Shown here piece by piece: positions 10,401 to 17,862 of a stretch of DNA of 64,000 bases; within the stretch, counting starts at the first letter, position 1, and each line of letters begins with the position of its first letter. The DNA is from CAWDNM01 sp964521195 (GTDB lineage: Bacteria > Actinomycetota > Coriobacteriia > Anaerosomatales > JAAXUF01). The stretch spans positions 124,001-188,000 of the forward strand of contig CAZFRE010000001.1 of NCBI GenBank assembly GCA_964521195.1. The letters run 5' to 3'. A model generated the notes under the pieces. The model was not told where the DNA came from, made no database searches, and saw nothing but the letters and a program-made list of their open reading frames with translations. The translations under genes were made by a program, and so were the position numbers.

Positions 10401-12463
10401 CGTCCGCGACGCACATGCCGGTCTCACGCGACGACACCGAGGCGACCGTCGCCTACGAGGGCACGGGCACCGCGGCGGCGTTCGGACCGTTCGCCGATGG
10501 CACGCCGGTGTACGTCTCGGCGTGGGCGGTCGACACCTCCGGCAACTGGTCGGCGATCACGTCGAACGACGACACGGTCGTCGACAACACCGCTCCCCGC
10601 GCCGTCCGTTCGCTGCGGGTCGTGCAGCCGGTCGCCGGCCTGCCGATGGTCACGTGGTCGGGTGCCGCGCTCGATGGCAGCACCTCGAGGGTGCTGCGGA
10701 GCTACACGGGCACGCCCACAGTGGGCGACCCGGACGCCACCACGCTCGAGTCCGACTTCGGGATGGCGCTCGACTGGGACCTCGACCCGGACGCCACGCA
10801 GGCGTTCTACACGGTCTACCTCACCGACCCCTCCGGCAACGTGTCCGAGCCACGCTCGGTGCGCACCGTGCTGACGCCGAGCGGCATCACGGGCACCGTG
10901 TCCGTGGAATCCGACCAGTTCGATCCGATGAGTGAGACAGCGATCGTCGAGTCGACGACCGCATGGATCAACGCCGCCGTGACCAACGCGACCGAGATGC
11001 GCGTCTCGATCAACGGCGAGAGTGACCCGGACGGCGATTGGGTGCCGTTCCGTGAGCGGTTCCGAGTGGAGTTCCTCCCGATCCACGGCCTGCAGACGGT
11101 GACCGTCGAGCTGCGCAGCTCCGCCGAGCAGATCCCGATGCAGCTGACCACGTCGGCTCTGGTGATGCTTCGCAACCCGGTGAAGCCGGCCAACCTCCAG
11201 ACGGAGAGCTGGAACACCGGCGTGAAACTGCGCTGGGACGTTCCGGACGACCCGACCCTCGTGGGCTACCTGATCGAGGCCGCCCCGTCGGCACTCGGGC
11301 CGTGGGAGCTGGTCGCGCTGGCCGAGGCTCCCGAGATGCAGGATTCGTCGATGTTCATCTCCGGGCTCGCGCCCGCGACCGAGTACAACTTCCGTGCGAC
11401 CGGCGTCGACGTCTTAGGCCGAGGAGGCGCGGCGTCGACGGTGGTCACCGGCACAGCCGGCTCGGGCACGAGACGCTTCACGGGTGACGGGCGTATCGGG
11501 ACCGCCGCGGCTGCATCGGCGGGCATGTTCGCCGCGAAGACCGACGACTTCCGCGAGAGCGACGTCGTCGTGATCGCGCCGAGTTCGAGCTACATCCAGG
11601 CGCTCGCGGCCAACTCGCTTGCAGGACGCTACGGGGCCTCGGTGCTGCTCGCGGGGAGCACGCTGCCGTCCGTGACCGCGGGCGAGATCACTCGTCTCGG
11701 CGCCACGCGTGCGATCGTCGTCGGCACGAACGCCGCGATCGCCCCAGCGGTCGATGCGACGCTGCGGGGCATGGGGCTCGAAGTCGAGCGCGTCACGGGT
11801 GCGGACAGCTACGCCGTCTCGGCGAAGGTGGCGCGCAGGATGTCAGGGACGATCCTCGGCTCGCACGACGCGTTCGTGGTCAGCGGCGACTCGGTACCCG
11901 ACATGGCCGCCCTCATGCCTGTCGCGTACACATCCGGGAGACCGGTGTTCGTGGTGAAGAAGAACACCGTGCCTGCGTCGGTCAAGGCGGTGCTCGGCCA
12001 GACGCCGCTGGATTCTGCGACGGTCATCGGCGGTCGTGGTGTGGTCTCGACCACCGTCTCGCGGCAGTTCTCACGCAAGGCGCCGACCGAACGGGTGTGG
12101 GGTCAGATCGGCTCCCAGACGGCGGCCAAGTTCGCCGCGTGGGCGGTGGACAACGAGCTCGCCGCATGGAGTGGCGTCAGCGTCGCCAACCCGAACGCGT
12201 GGGCGCAGAGCCTCAACATCGGTGCCACGAGCCGTGGCGGCGTGGTGCTGCTGACCTCCAGTTCGAAGCTCCCCGCCGCGACCGCATCGGCGCTGCGCAG
12301 GAACGCACGCGAGATCAACACCGTCACCTCGTATGGCGGGTGGGGCACCGTATCACCGTCGGTCCAGCGGGCGCTTCGCAGCGCGATGAGTATCAAGTAC
12401 CCGACGCCCATCGCCGATCCGATGGACTCCGAAGAGCCGCCGTTCCCTGAAGACGAGGAGTAG
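7409..12463 (+). CDS. Secreted subtilisin-like protease (S8) with catalytic-domain insert, Fn3 and CWB2 domains
   Basis: This 1684-residue exported protease has a signal peptide (residues 1-32) and an inhibitor-like prosegment (about 60-135). The S8 triad is Asp185 (VDQG), His243 (HGTHVAG) and Ser645 (SGTSMAAPH), with oxyanion Asn334. Asn334 and Ser645 are 311 residues apart, against about 66 in subtilisin, because residues about 393-640 form an inserted alpha/beta domain with ILVVDDSS and VVWFTGKNTYGW motifs. C-terminal to the protease come a MAM/jelly-roll-like domain (about 745-905), several Fn3-like repeats (about 960-1350) and CWB2 cell-wall-binding repeats (about 1365-1665). The tail is acidic. 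The ATG has AGGAGG at 7397-7402. It probably acts at the cell wall; its substrate is unknown. Confidence 0.92.
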   Translation: MSTGHSARQRVLSGALALAMMFTMVPVNPAGGAGSATAPADTRPFAQMKPSGPLRSFAPAAAAGEPINVQWRKGVSQSQVKRAARRLGFSATPTSKLGWSQLTPKGATSAGELARTLRDMRLVTDAEPVVRMKAFDAGPDDPLFDSQWALRNTGQEGGTPGADISADEAWAQSTGSRDVIVAIVDQGVNWAHPDLKNNMWLNTEEIPNNDEDDDGNGYVDDIRGWDFYNYDNTVFDLADADRHGTHVAGIIGAEGDNAIGIAGVNSRVRIMPLKFIGGDGYGDDYDAAEAIVYAVDKGATVINCSWGGSDSEVIKDAVDYAAEKGVIMSVSAGNEYSSNDDPEWASYPASYDTTNIISVAASDRDDQLAEFSNYGEDSVDLAAPGVDVTSTMPAEQVGFFTDGLNFKTVFLPVQAEIMEPASARDALITGAVRQLGETTDTPILVVDDSSALVTSETQGVRLGVYTDALSAAGYPAVTTWVTDTQGTPTQAAMDGKIVVWFTGKNTYGWYDDLCITDEEQAAISECLDAGGRFVLISGKAATDLQYFGGWEWDEEDPDAEFEFDLLADYFGAQFFDIEHWGRDFDGRTTSKLAGIHFSIPAEYIDPDAPGNLWPTASDAVTRADNGLNSTTILYTSQYAPLSGTSMAAPHVTGAIALLKARYPSSTPDELVARVINTVDRKPAFAGKTATGGRLNLAAAMSSYPGRVSITAPAAGDRLHAGSTSTLRWTPAVGGSPDATFSAQIGMPYAAFSAGFEDGTLGAFEEPTSSGAPWVASTEASAVHSGTWGARSGDLPPIRPATDIGEGWYYLGVSAMEVTVTVPDGGGDLSFYWRMPESDGWDTIGAVFTEETGDYLDTYYLEDPTAWTKESFHLTEGEHKVVFEAMNSTEETSNVRLYIDDITLTAHDYTDIGSAPAGATSLDFTVPGTPTDDARLRVKSHLDGVDSAWANVKGVRIVSDAVAPAAPSALTLTPDNDGGVGIGWANPADADFDHTLVLASATHMPVSRDDTEATVAYEGTGTAAAFGPFADGTPVYVSAWAVDTSGNWSAITSNDDTVVDNTAPRAVRSLRVVQPVAGLPMVTWSGAALDGSTSRVLRSYTGTPTVGDPDATTLESDFGMALDWDLDPDATQAFYTVYLTDPSGNVSEPRSVRTVLTPSGITGTVSVESDQFDPMSETAIVESTTAWINAAVTNATEMRVSINGESDPDGDWVPFRERFRVEFLPIHGLQTVTVELRSSAEQIPMQLTTSALVMLRNPVKPANLQTESWNTGVKLRWDVPDDPTLVGYLIEAAPSALGPWELVALAEAPEMQDSSMFISGLAPATEYNFRATGVDVLGRGGAASTVVTGTAGSGTRRFTGDGRIGTAAAASAGMFAAKTDDFRESDVVVIAPSSSYIQALAANSLAGRYGASVLLAGSTLPSVTAGEITRLGATRAIVVGTNAAIAPAVDATLRGMGLEVERVTGADSYAVSAKVARRMSGTILGSHDAFVVSGDSVPDMAALMPVAYTSGRPVFVVKKNTVPASVKAVLGQTPLDSATVIGGRGVVSTTVSRQFSRKAPTERVWGQIGSQTAAKFAAWAVDNELAAWSGVSVANPNAWAQSLNIGATSRGGVVLLTSSSKLPAATASALRRNAREINTVTSYGGWGTVSPSVQRALRSAMSIKYPTPIADPMDSEEPPFPEDEE

Positions 12464-12512
12464 CGGGTAGCGCGAACGCCCCGCACCTGCGGTGCGGTCA
12501 GATGGCCTGACT

Positions 12513-12545
12513 GTGGGCCCGGTCCCGAGAAGGGGCCGGGCCCAC
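12513..12545 (+). terminator. Rho-independent-type hairpin after the subtilase gene
   Basis: A 14-bp stem (GTGGGCCCGGTCCC with GGGGCCGGGCCCAC, one G-T pair) closes a five-base loop 50 bases after the stop. It lacks a strong T tract, as do most terminators in this window. Confidence 0.65.
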
Positions 12546-12636
12546 GTGCGTGTGGTGGGGTCCCGCGACCGACGTCCGGCTCACCTCGGCGCCAACCGGG
12601 AGGCAGGAGCGCACGCAGGACTCGCCGCGCCCCCGC

Positions 12637-12645
12637 TGCTAGAAT
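12637..12645 (+). promoter_or_regulatory. Extended -10 promoter element of the purM-purN-pabBC operon
   Basis: TGCTAGAAT fits TGn-TATAAT with one hexamer mismatch and sits about 60 bases before the purM ATG. There is no clear -35. It is nearly identical to the purF element at 5684-5692. Confidence 0.55.
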
Positions 12646-12703
12646 CGGGTCGCTAGCCAAGCGAGCTGACGCGAGCCCCTCCCGCCGCGACCCGAGGAGC
12701 CCC

Positions 12704-13762
12704 ATGCCTGACCCCACCGACCGCACGCCCATCACCTACCGCGACGCCGGCGTCGACACCGCCGAGGGCGGGCGCGCCGTCGAGCGCATCCGCGCGGCGG
12801 TGAAGTCCACCTACCGCCCCGAGGTCATCGGCGATATCGGCGGGTTCGGCGGGCTGTTCAGCGCGGCCGCGTTCAAGGACATGGACGATCCGGTGATGGT
12901 GAGCGGCACCGACGGCGTGGGCACGAAGCTCCTGCTCGCGCAGAAGCTCGGCAAGCACGACACCGTGGGCATCGACCTCGTCGCGATGTGCGCGAACGAC
13001 ATCCTCGTCACCGGCGCCGAGCCGCTCTTCTTCCTCGACTACGTCGCGATCGGCAAGCTCGACAGCGAGCTGGTGGGCAGCGTCGTCGAGGGCATCGCCG
13101 AGGGCTGCCGCCAGGCCGGCTGCTCGCTCATCGGCGGCGAGATGGCCGAGCACCCCGATGCGATGGAGCCCGGCGACTACGACCTCTCCGGCTTCTGCGT
13201 GGGCGTGGTGGACCGGCCGAAGATGATCGACGGCTCGGGTGTCGCACCCGGCGATGTGGTGCTCGGGCTCGCGTCGAGCGGGCTGCACTCCAACGGCTTC
13301 TCTCTCGTGCGCAAGGTGCTCGTCGACGGCCATGATGCCGAGCTTGTGCTCCCGCGCGTGGACCTGGGCGGCCAGACCCTCGGCGAGGCGCTGCTCACGC
13401 CCACGCGCATCTACGCCGCAGCGGTGAAGGCGCTGCTCGCGTCCGGCGTGCCGGTCAAGGCGCTCGCGCACATCACCGGCGGCGGCATCACCGAGAACCT
13501 CGACCGCGTGCTGCCTGCTACCTGCGACGCCGAGGTCGTACGGGGCAGCTGGCCGGTGCCGCGCGTCATCGAGCTCGCGGTCGACGCGGCAGCGCTGCCG
13601 CCCGACGAGGCGTACAAGACGTTCAACATGGGCCTTGGCATGATGGTCGTGCTCGACGCGAAAGCTGCGCCCGAGGCCGCGGCGGTGCTGCGCGAGGCGG
13701 GGGAGAAGGTCTTCGAGGTCGGCGAGATCGTCGCCGGCGAGGGGAAGGTGGTCTGCCGATGA
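12704..13762 (+). CDS. purM: Phosphoribosylformylglycinamidine cyclo-ligase (AIR synthase) PurM
   Basis: PurM closes the imidazole ring, turning FGAM into AIR with ATP. The protein has the normal length of 352 residues. Motifs include ITYRDAGVDT at the N-terminus, IGGFGGLF, the nucleotide/metal motif VSGTDGVGTKLLLA, CANDILVTGAEPLFFLDY and ITGGGITENLDRVLP. The ATG follows GAGGAG with normal spacing. Its stop overlaps the purN start in an ATGA junction, so the two are probably translationally coupled. It is the first gene of an operon with purN and pabBC. Confidence 0.97.
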   Translation: MPDPTDRTPITYRDAGVDTAEGGRAVERIRAAVKSTYRPEVIGDIGGFGGLFSAAAFKDMDDPVMVSGTDGVGTKLLLAQKLGKHDTVGIDLVAMCANDILVTGAEPLFFLDYVAIGKLDSELVGSVVEGIAEGCRQAGCSLIGGEMAEHPDAMEPGDYDLSGFCVGVVDRPKMIDGSGVAPGDVVLGLASSGLHSNGFSLVRKVLVDGHDAELVLPRVDLGGQTLGEALLTPTRIYAAAVKALLASGVPVKALAHITGGGITENLDRVLPATCDAEVVRGSWPVPRVIELAVDAAALPPDEAYKTFNMGLGMMVVLDAKAAPEAAAVLREAGEKVFEVGEIVAGEGKVVCR

Positions 13763-14379
13763 TCAAGCGCAGGATGCGTCTTGGGGTGCTCATCAGCGGT
13801 TCGGGCACGAACCTGCAGGCGATCATCGACGCGAGCAAGGCCGGCACGCTCGACGCCGACGTGGTCGTCGTCGCAAGCGATCACTACGAGGCGCGCGGTC
13901 TGCAGCGCGCTAGGGACAACGGCATCGATGCGGTCCACCTCGACCGCGGCACCTTCAAGAATCCGCGCGACTACCAGCTCGCGCTGCGCAACCTCATGCT
14001 CGACCACATGGTCGATGTCGTCGCGATGGCCGGTTACATGCGGCTCCTGGGCAAGGACGTGCTCGACGCGTTCCCCAACCGCGTCGTCAACATCCATCCA
14101 GCGCTCCTGCCAAGCTTCCCGGGCGCGAGCGGGATCAAGGATGCGTTCGACGCAGGTGTGAAGGTCACCGGCGTGACCGTACACTTCGCGAACGAGAAGT
14201 TCGACGACGGCCCGATCATCGCGCAAGAAGCAGTCGCTATCGCCGAGGAGGACACGCTCGAGACGCTCGAGGCCAAGATCCACGCCGTCGAGCACCGCCT
14301 CTACCCGTACGCGCTGCAGCTGCTCGCGACCGACCGCATCGAGATCGTCGGCCGCAAGGTGCGGATCGCGCCCGAGTGA
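13759..14379 (+). CDS. purN: Phosphoribosylglycinamide formyltransferase PurN
   Basis: PurN transfers a formyl group from 10-formyl-tetrahydrofolate to GAR. The 206-residue protein has the phosphate loop LISGSGTNLQAI, the catalytic segment NIHPALLPSFPG (Asn and His) and the downstream VHFANEKFDDGPIIAQ that supplies the catalytic Asp. Its ATG overlaps the purM stop, and its TGA overlaps the GTG of pabBC, which makes three consecutive coupled genes. The neighbouring pABA gene supports production of the folate cofactor that PurN consumes. Confidence 0.96.
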   Translation: MIKRRMRLGVLISGSGTNLQAIIDASKAGTLDADVVVVASDHYEARGLQRARDNGIDAVHLDRGTFKNPRDYQLALRNLMLDHMVDVVAMAGYMRLLGKDVLDAFPNRVVNIHPALLPSFPGASGIKDAFDAGVKVTGVTVHFANEKFDDGPIIAQEAVAIAEEDTLETLEAKIHAVEHRLYPYALQLLATDRIEIVGRKVRIAPE

Positions 14380-16451
14380 TCCCGCCCCCCGCGTGGCTCG
14401 CCACGCTCGAGCGCCGCAGTCCGCTGGTGCTGGCGCCTGACGGCGCCCGCGGGTGGTTCGGCGGCCGCTCGATCGTGGCGTTCGACCCCGTCGACGGCGG
14501 CGTCATGGCCGGCAACGGTCCCGGAGCGCTTGCCGCCGCCGGCGACGTGCTCGAACGCGCGCGTGCCGCGCGCGAGCCCCTCCTCGCAGTCGCGCTGTTG
14601 CCGTATTCGGGCGACGTCCGCTGGGCGCTCTACGCGTGCGGGGCGGAGCTGACGCCCACCGGCTGGCGCTGGTGGGGCCGCGAGCCGGCGGACGGGTGGC
14701 CGGAGCTGCCGCCTGCGGCCCCCGCGCGCGAGCCCGCCGGCCTGGGCGCACAACCTGACGCAGATGCGCGGCTGTCGCAAGCGCCGCTCGCCACCGCGAT
14801 GGCCACGAGCCTGGAGACGGCCGGCTTCGCCGCGGCGGTCGAGGCCACCCGCGAAGCGATCGCCGCTGGCGACGTGTACGTGCTCAACCTCACGCGTACC
14901 GTCGAGGCGCTCTCGGCGCTTTCGCCGGCGGAGCTGTTCACGCGACTGACGGATCGCGCACCGGCGTCGATGGCTGCCGCCTGGCTGCCCGATGGCGCCG
15001 GGTGCGACGGCGCGATCCTCTCGGCTTCACCGGAACGGTTCGTGCGCATCACGGGTCACGAGATCGAGATCGCGCCGGTGAAGGGGACACGGCCGCGAGG
15101 CGGTTCGGCAGAGGAGGACGCGGGCTTCGTGGCGGAGCTGGGCGGCTCGGAGAAGGAGCGCGCGGAGCACGTGATGGTCGTCGACCTCGAGCGCAACGAC
15201 GTCGGGCGCGTGTGCGTGCCGGGCAGCGTGCGCGTCGACCCGCTCTATGCGATCGAGACGACGAGCTACTGCTACCAGGCGGTGAGCAGCGTGCGCGGGC
15301 TGCTGCGCGAGGACACGAGCCTCGGCGACGTGTTGAGCGCGACCTTCCCATGCGGCTCGATCACCGGCGCGCCCAAGATCGCCGCTATGCGCATCGCGAG
15401 CGAGCTTGAGAGCGGCGATCGCGGCGCCTACACCGGGTCGCTCCTCGTCGCGGTGCCAGGCGAGATCGACTCGTCGGTGCTGATCCGGACCGCCGAAGTG
15501 ATGGGGGTATCCGCACGGGGCACGAGAGTGCGCTACGGGACCGGCTGCGGCATCACCATCGACTCGGACGCGGCCGAGGAGTGGCGCGAAAGCGAACTCA
15601 AGACCGCGCCGCTGCTGGGAGACGCCGCTCGCGCCGGGGAAGGGACCGGCACCGCCCGCGGTCCTGTGGCTGGCGGTGCGGCCGCCGCAGGCGCCGCTCG
15701 CACTGCGCCGCTCCGGGAGACCTGCCGGGTCGCGGGCGGCCGGGTGCCGCTGTGGCCGCTGCACCGCGCACGGCTCGCGCGCGGTGGCGTGGGCGACGAG
15801 CTACTTGACGAGATCACCGCGCGGGTGGACGCCGCCGCAGCCGAGTGGGCCGGAGCAGGCACTCACCGCGCACGGTTGACGGTCACAGTCGGTGCCGGCG
15901 GCGACGTCGCGGTCGACGTCGCCCAGCGGCTCTCGTCGCTCGACGTGATCGGCGGCGTGCGTGTCGAGCGCGTGGACGTGACCGGGCCGCCGCCGCTCCC
16001 GCATCCTGTCGCGAAGCCCGCGGACCGGCGCTACTGGGACGCGGCGCACCACAAGGCGGAGCGGGGCAAGGCGCACCAGGCCGTACTGGTCGATGCGGAC
16101 GGCAACGTGATGGACGGCTCGACCGCGTGCGTGTGGGTGGTCGAGGACGGCGAGCTCGTCACGCCGCCGGCGCCGCCCGCGATCCCGAGCGTCTCGCGCG
16201 CGTTCGTCGCGGCGCAGGCTCTCGCGGCGGGACTCGTGGTGCGTGTCGAGCCCATCTCCTGGCAGCGGTTCGAGCGCGCCGACGAGGCCTTCTTCACCAA
16301 CGCCTTCGGTGGCGCGGCGGCGGTCCGCGACCGCGGCGGTGCGGTATTCTCGGCGGTGAAGGGCTACTTCGATGAGGTCTGGCGCGACGAGGGCATCGAG
16401 CAGCACGCCGTGCGCGCGGAGGAACCGACTCGGCGCGGTGCGGAATCGTAA
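14376..16451 (+). CDS. pabBC: Fused aminodeoxychorismate synthase component I / aminodeoxychorismate lyase (PabB-PabC)
   Basis: This 691-residue bifunctional enzyme makes p-aminobenzoate for folate. Residues about 140-410 are the chorismate-binding PabB domain: VYVLNLTRTVEA, SASPERFVRI, PVKGTRPRG (the Lys that marks the ADC synthase group), ERNDVGRVC and PCGSITGAPK. A variable linker (about 415-450) leads to a PLP-fold-IV lyase half (about 450-690) with the probable PLP lysine in VAKPADRRY and the ENVMDGSTACVWVV-type segment (here GNVMDGSTAC). The GTG start overlaps the purN stop. No glutamine amidotransferase (PabA) gene is in the window. The first 130 residues are poorly conserved, so the start is the least certain part. 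Confidence 0.9.
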   Translation: MIPPPAWLATLERRSPLVLAPDGARGWFGGRSIVAFDPVDGGVMAGNGPGALAAAGDVLERARAAREPLLAVALLPYSGDVRWALYACGAELTPTGWRWWGREPADGWPELPPAAPAREPAGLGAQPDADARLSQAPLATAMATSLETAGFAAAVEATREAIAAGDVYVLNLTRTVEALSALSPAELFTRLTDRAPASMAAAWLPDGAGCDGAILSASPERFVRITGHEIEIAPVKGTRPRGGSAEEDAGFVAELGGSEKERAEHVMVVDLERNDVGRVCVPGSVRVDPLYAIETTSYCYQAVSSVRGLLREDTSLGDVLSATFPCGSITGAPKIAAMRIASELESGDRGAYTGSLLVAVPGEIDSSVLIRTAEVMGVSARGTRVRYGTGCGITIDSDAAEEWRESELKTAPLLGDAARAGEGTGTARGPVAGGAAAAGAARTAPLRETCRVAGGRVPLWPLHRARLARGGVGDELLDEITARVDAAAAEWAGAGTHRARLTVTVGAGGDVAVDVAQRLSSLDVIGGVRVERVDVTGPPPLPHPVAKPADRRYWDAAHHKAERGKAHQAVLVDADGNVMDGSTACVWVVEDGELVTPPAPPAIPSVSRAFVAAQALAAGLVVRVEPISWQRFERADEAFFTNAFGGAAAVRDRGGAVFSAVKGYFDEVWRDEGIEQHAVRAEEPTRRGAES

Positions 16452-16502
16452 GTTCAGACCCCCGCTCACTTGCGATTCTTCGTGGCGCCGCATAACGCGT
16501 GT

Positions 16503-16511
16503 TGGTATATT
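16503..16511 (+). promoter_or_regulatory. Extended -10 promoter element of the livJ-like gene
   Basis: TGGTATATT has a TGn extension followed by TATATT, a five-of-six match to TATAAT. It lies about 57 bases before the ATG. TTGCGA at 16470-16475 is too far away (30 bases) to be its -35. Confidence 0.55.
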
Positions 16512-16567
16512 CACAGGCTGGTGGACCGTATGCGGGACACCCTCAGGACAAAGGGGAAGGGACGCCC

Positions 16568-17734
16568 ATGAAGTATGCATTCCGCAAAGTCGTGACGGTC
16601 GCGGCCGTCGCCACGCTCGCGGCAGCCCTCGTGGCCGGCTGCACGCAGCCTGCCGCAGAGCCGGCAGCAGAACGTGGCGCCACAGCCGAGACCGTCAAGG
16701 TCGGGTTCGCGGCACCGCTCACCGGCGACAACGCCATCTACGGCCAGGGCATGAAGCGCGCCACCGAACTCGCCATCGAGGAGGTCAACGCCTCCGAGGC
16801 CGCCAAGGCCGCCGGCTACACCTTCGAGCTGCGCGCCGAGGACGACATGGGCGACCCGAAGCAGGCCGTCAACGTCGCCAACCTGCTCGCGAGCGACATC
16901 GGCGTCGCCGGTATCGTCGGTCACTTCAATTCGGGCTGCTCGATTCCGGCTTCACCCGTCTACAACAACGTCAAGCTCGCCATGGTCACCGTGAGCTCGA
17001 ACCCGGCGCTCACCGCCCAGGGTCTGCCCAACGTCGCACGTGTTGTTGCCAAGGATGACGCGCAGGGCGCAGCCGCAGGCGAGCTCGTCGCCGACAAGCT
17101 CGGCTTCAAGTCGGTCGCCGTCATCGACGACTCGACCCCGTACGGCCAGGGCCTCGCCGAGCAGTTCGTGAAGGCGTTCACCGCCAAGGGCGGCACCATC
17201 GCCATCCAGGAGAGCGTCCAGGCCAACGAGGTCGACTTCAACGCGCTCGTCACCCGTACGCGGGACAAGAAGCCCGAGGCGATCTACTACGCCGGCGGCC
17301 TGAACCAGGGCGCGCTGCTGTCCAAGCAGTCCAAGGAAGCCGGTCTGAAGGTGCCGCTCATCGGCGGCGACATGATCTACTCGGCGGACTACGTGAAGGT
17401 CGCGGGCAAGGACAACGCCGAGGGCGACATCGCCACCTCGCTCGGCCTGCCGCTCGAGCAGCAGCCCAAGGGCACCGAGTTCCTCGAGAAGTACAAGGCG
17501 AAGTTCGGCGAGGATCCGCAGGCCTATGACTCCTACGCGTATGACGCGGCGTGGATCATCATGAACGCGGTCGTGAAGGCCGGCGCCGAGCGCGCCGCCG
17601 TCATGGACGCTGTCCGCAACGGCACGCTCGACGGCGTGACGGGCCAGATCGCCTTCGACGAGAACGGCGACAACAAGCAGCAGGTCATCTCGCAGTACAA
17701 GGTCACCGACGGCGAGTGGAAGCAGCTTCAGTAG
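16568..17734 (+). CDS. LivJ-type branched-chain amino acid ABC substrate-binding lipoprotein
   Basis: The 388-residue protein starts with a lipoprotein signal (lipobox LVAGC, Cys at about residue 23). The periplasmic-binding-protein fold type I of the Leu/Ile/Val receptor family follows: VKVGFAAPLTGDNAIYGQGM, then ELRAEDDMGDPKQAVNVAN and YDSYAYDAAWIIMNAV. It would capture amino acids or related small molecules and hand them to a permease. No LivH, LivM, LivG or LivF gene is adjacent, so the partner must be elsewhere. The ATG at 16568 is chosen because the signal peptide begins there and an AAGGGGAAGGG tract precedes it. A perfect hairpin terminator follows. Ligand specificity cannot be told. 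Confidence 0.9.
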   Translation: MKYAFRKVVTVAAVATLAAALVAGCTQPAAEPAAERGATAETVKVGFAAPLTGDNAIYGQGMKRATELAIEEVNASEAAKAAGYTFELRAEDDMGDPKQAVNVANLLASDIGVAGIVGHFNSGCSIPASPVYNNVKLAMVTVSSNPALTAQGLPNVARVVAKDDAQGAAAGELVADKLGFKSVAVIDDSTPYGQGLAEQFVKAFTAKGGTIAIQESVQANEVDFNALVTRTRDKKPEAIYYAGGLNQGALLSKQSKEAGLKVPLIGGDMIYSADYVKVAGKDNAEGDIATSLGLPLEQQPKGTEFLEKYKAKFGEDPQAYDSYAYDAAWIIMNAVVKAGAERAAVMDAVRNGTLDGVTGQIAFDENGDNKQQVISQYKVTDGEWKQLQ

Positions 17735-17766
17735 CCGCGCGTGTGACACATGCAAAGTCGACCGGT

Positions 17767-17790
17767 CGGGCCGCCTTGCGAGGCGGCCCG
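17767..17790 (+). terminator. Hairpin terminator after the livJ-like gene
   Basis: A perfect 10-bp stem, CGGGCCGCCT with AGGCGGCCCG, encloses a TGCG tetraloop, 32 bases after the stop and ahead of the purH promoter. Confidence 0.75.
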
Positions 17791-17809
17791 ATTGCGTTGC
17801 CGCTTCCGC

Positions 17810-17815
17810 TACAAT
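17810..17815 (+). promoter_or_regulatory. -10 element of purH
   Basis: TACAAT matches the -10 consensus at five of six bases, about 48 bases before the purH ATG and just after the upstream terminator. No -35 at proper spacing was seen. Confidence 0.45.
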
Positions 17816-17862
17816 GACCGCACCTTCCCAGTCCGCACCGCATCGCCAGGGGGTCATTCTTC

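Noticed and set aside
7353..16551. The 12-mer CCCTCAGGACAA shared by the subtilase leader (7353-7364) and the livJ-like leader (16540-16551), as a common RNA motif
   Set aside because: Over a hundred 12-mer pairs are expected by chance in 64 kb, and the flanking bases do not match or form the same structure.
16452..16567. TTGCGA at 16470-16475 as -35 for the livJ-like gene
   Set aside because: The spacing to TATATT is 30 bases, too long; the extended -10 alone is the better reading.
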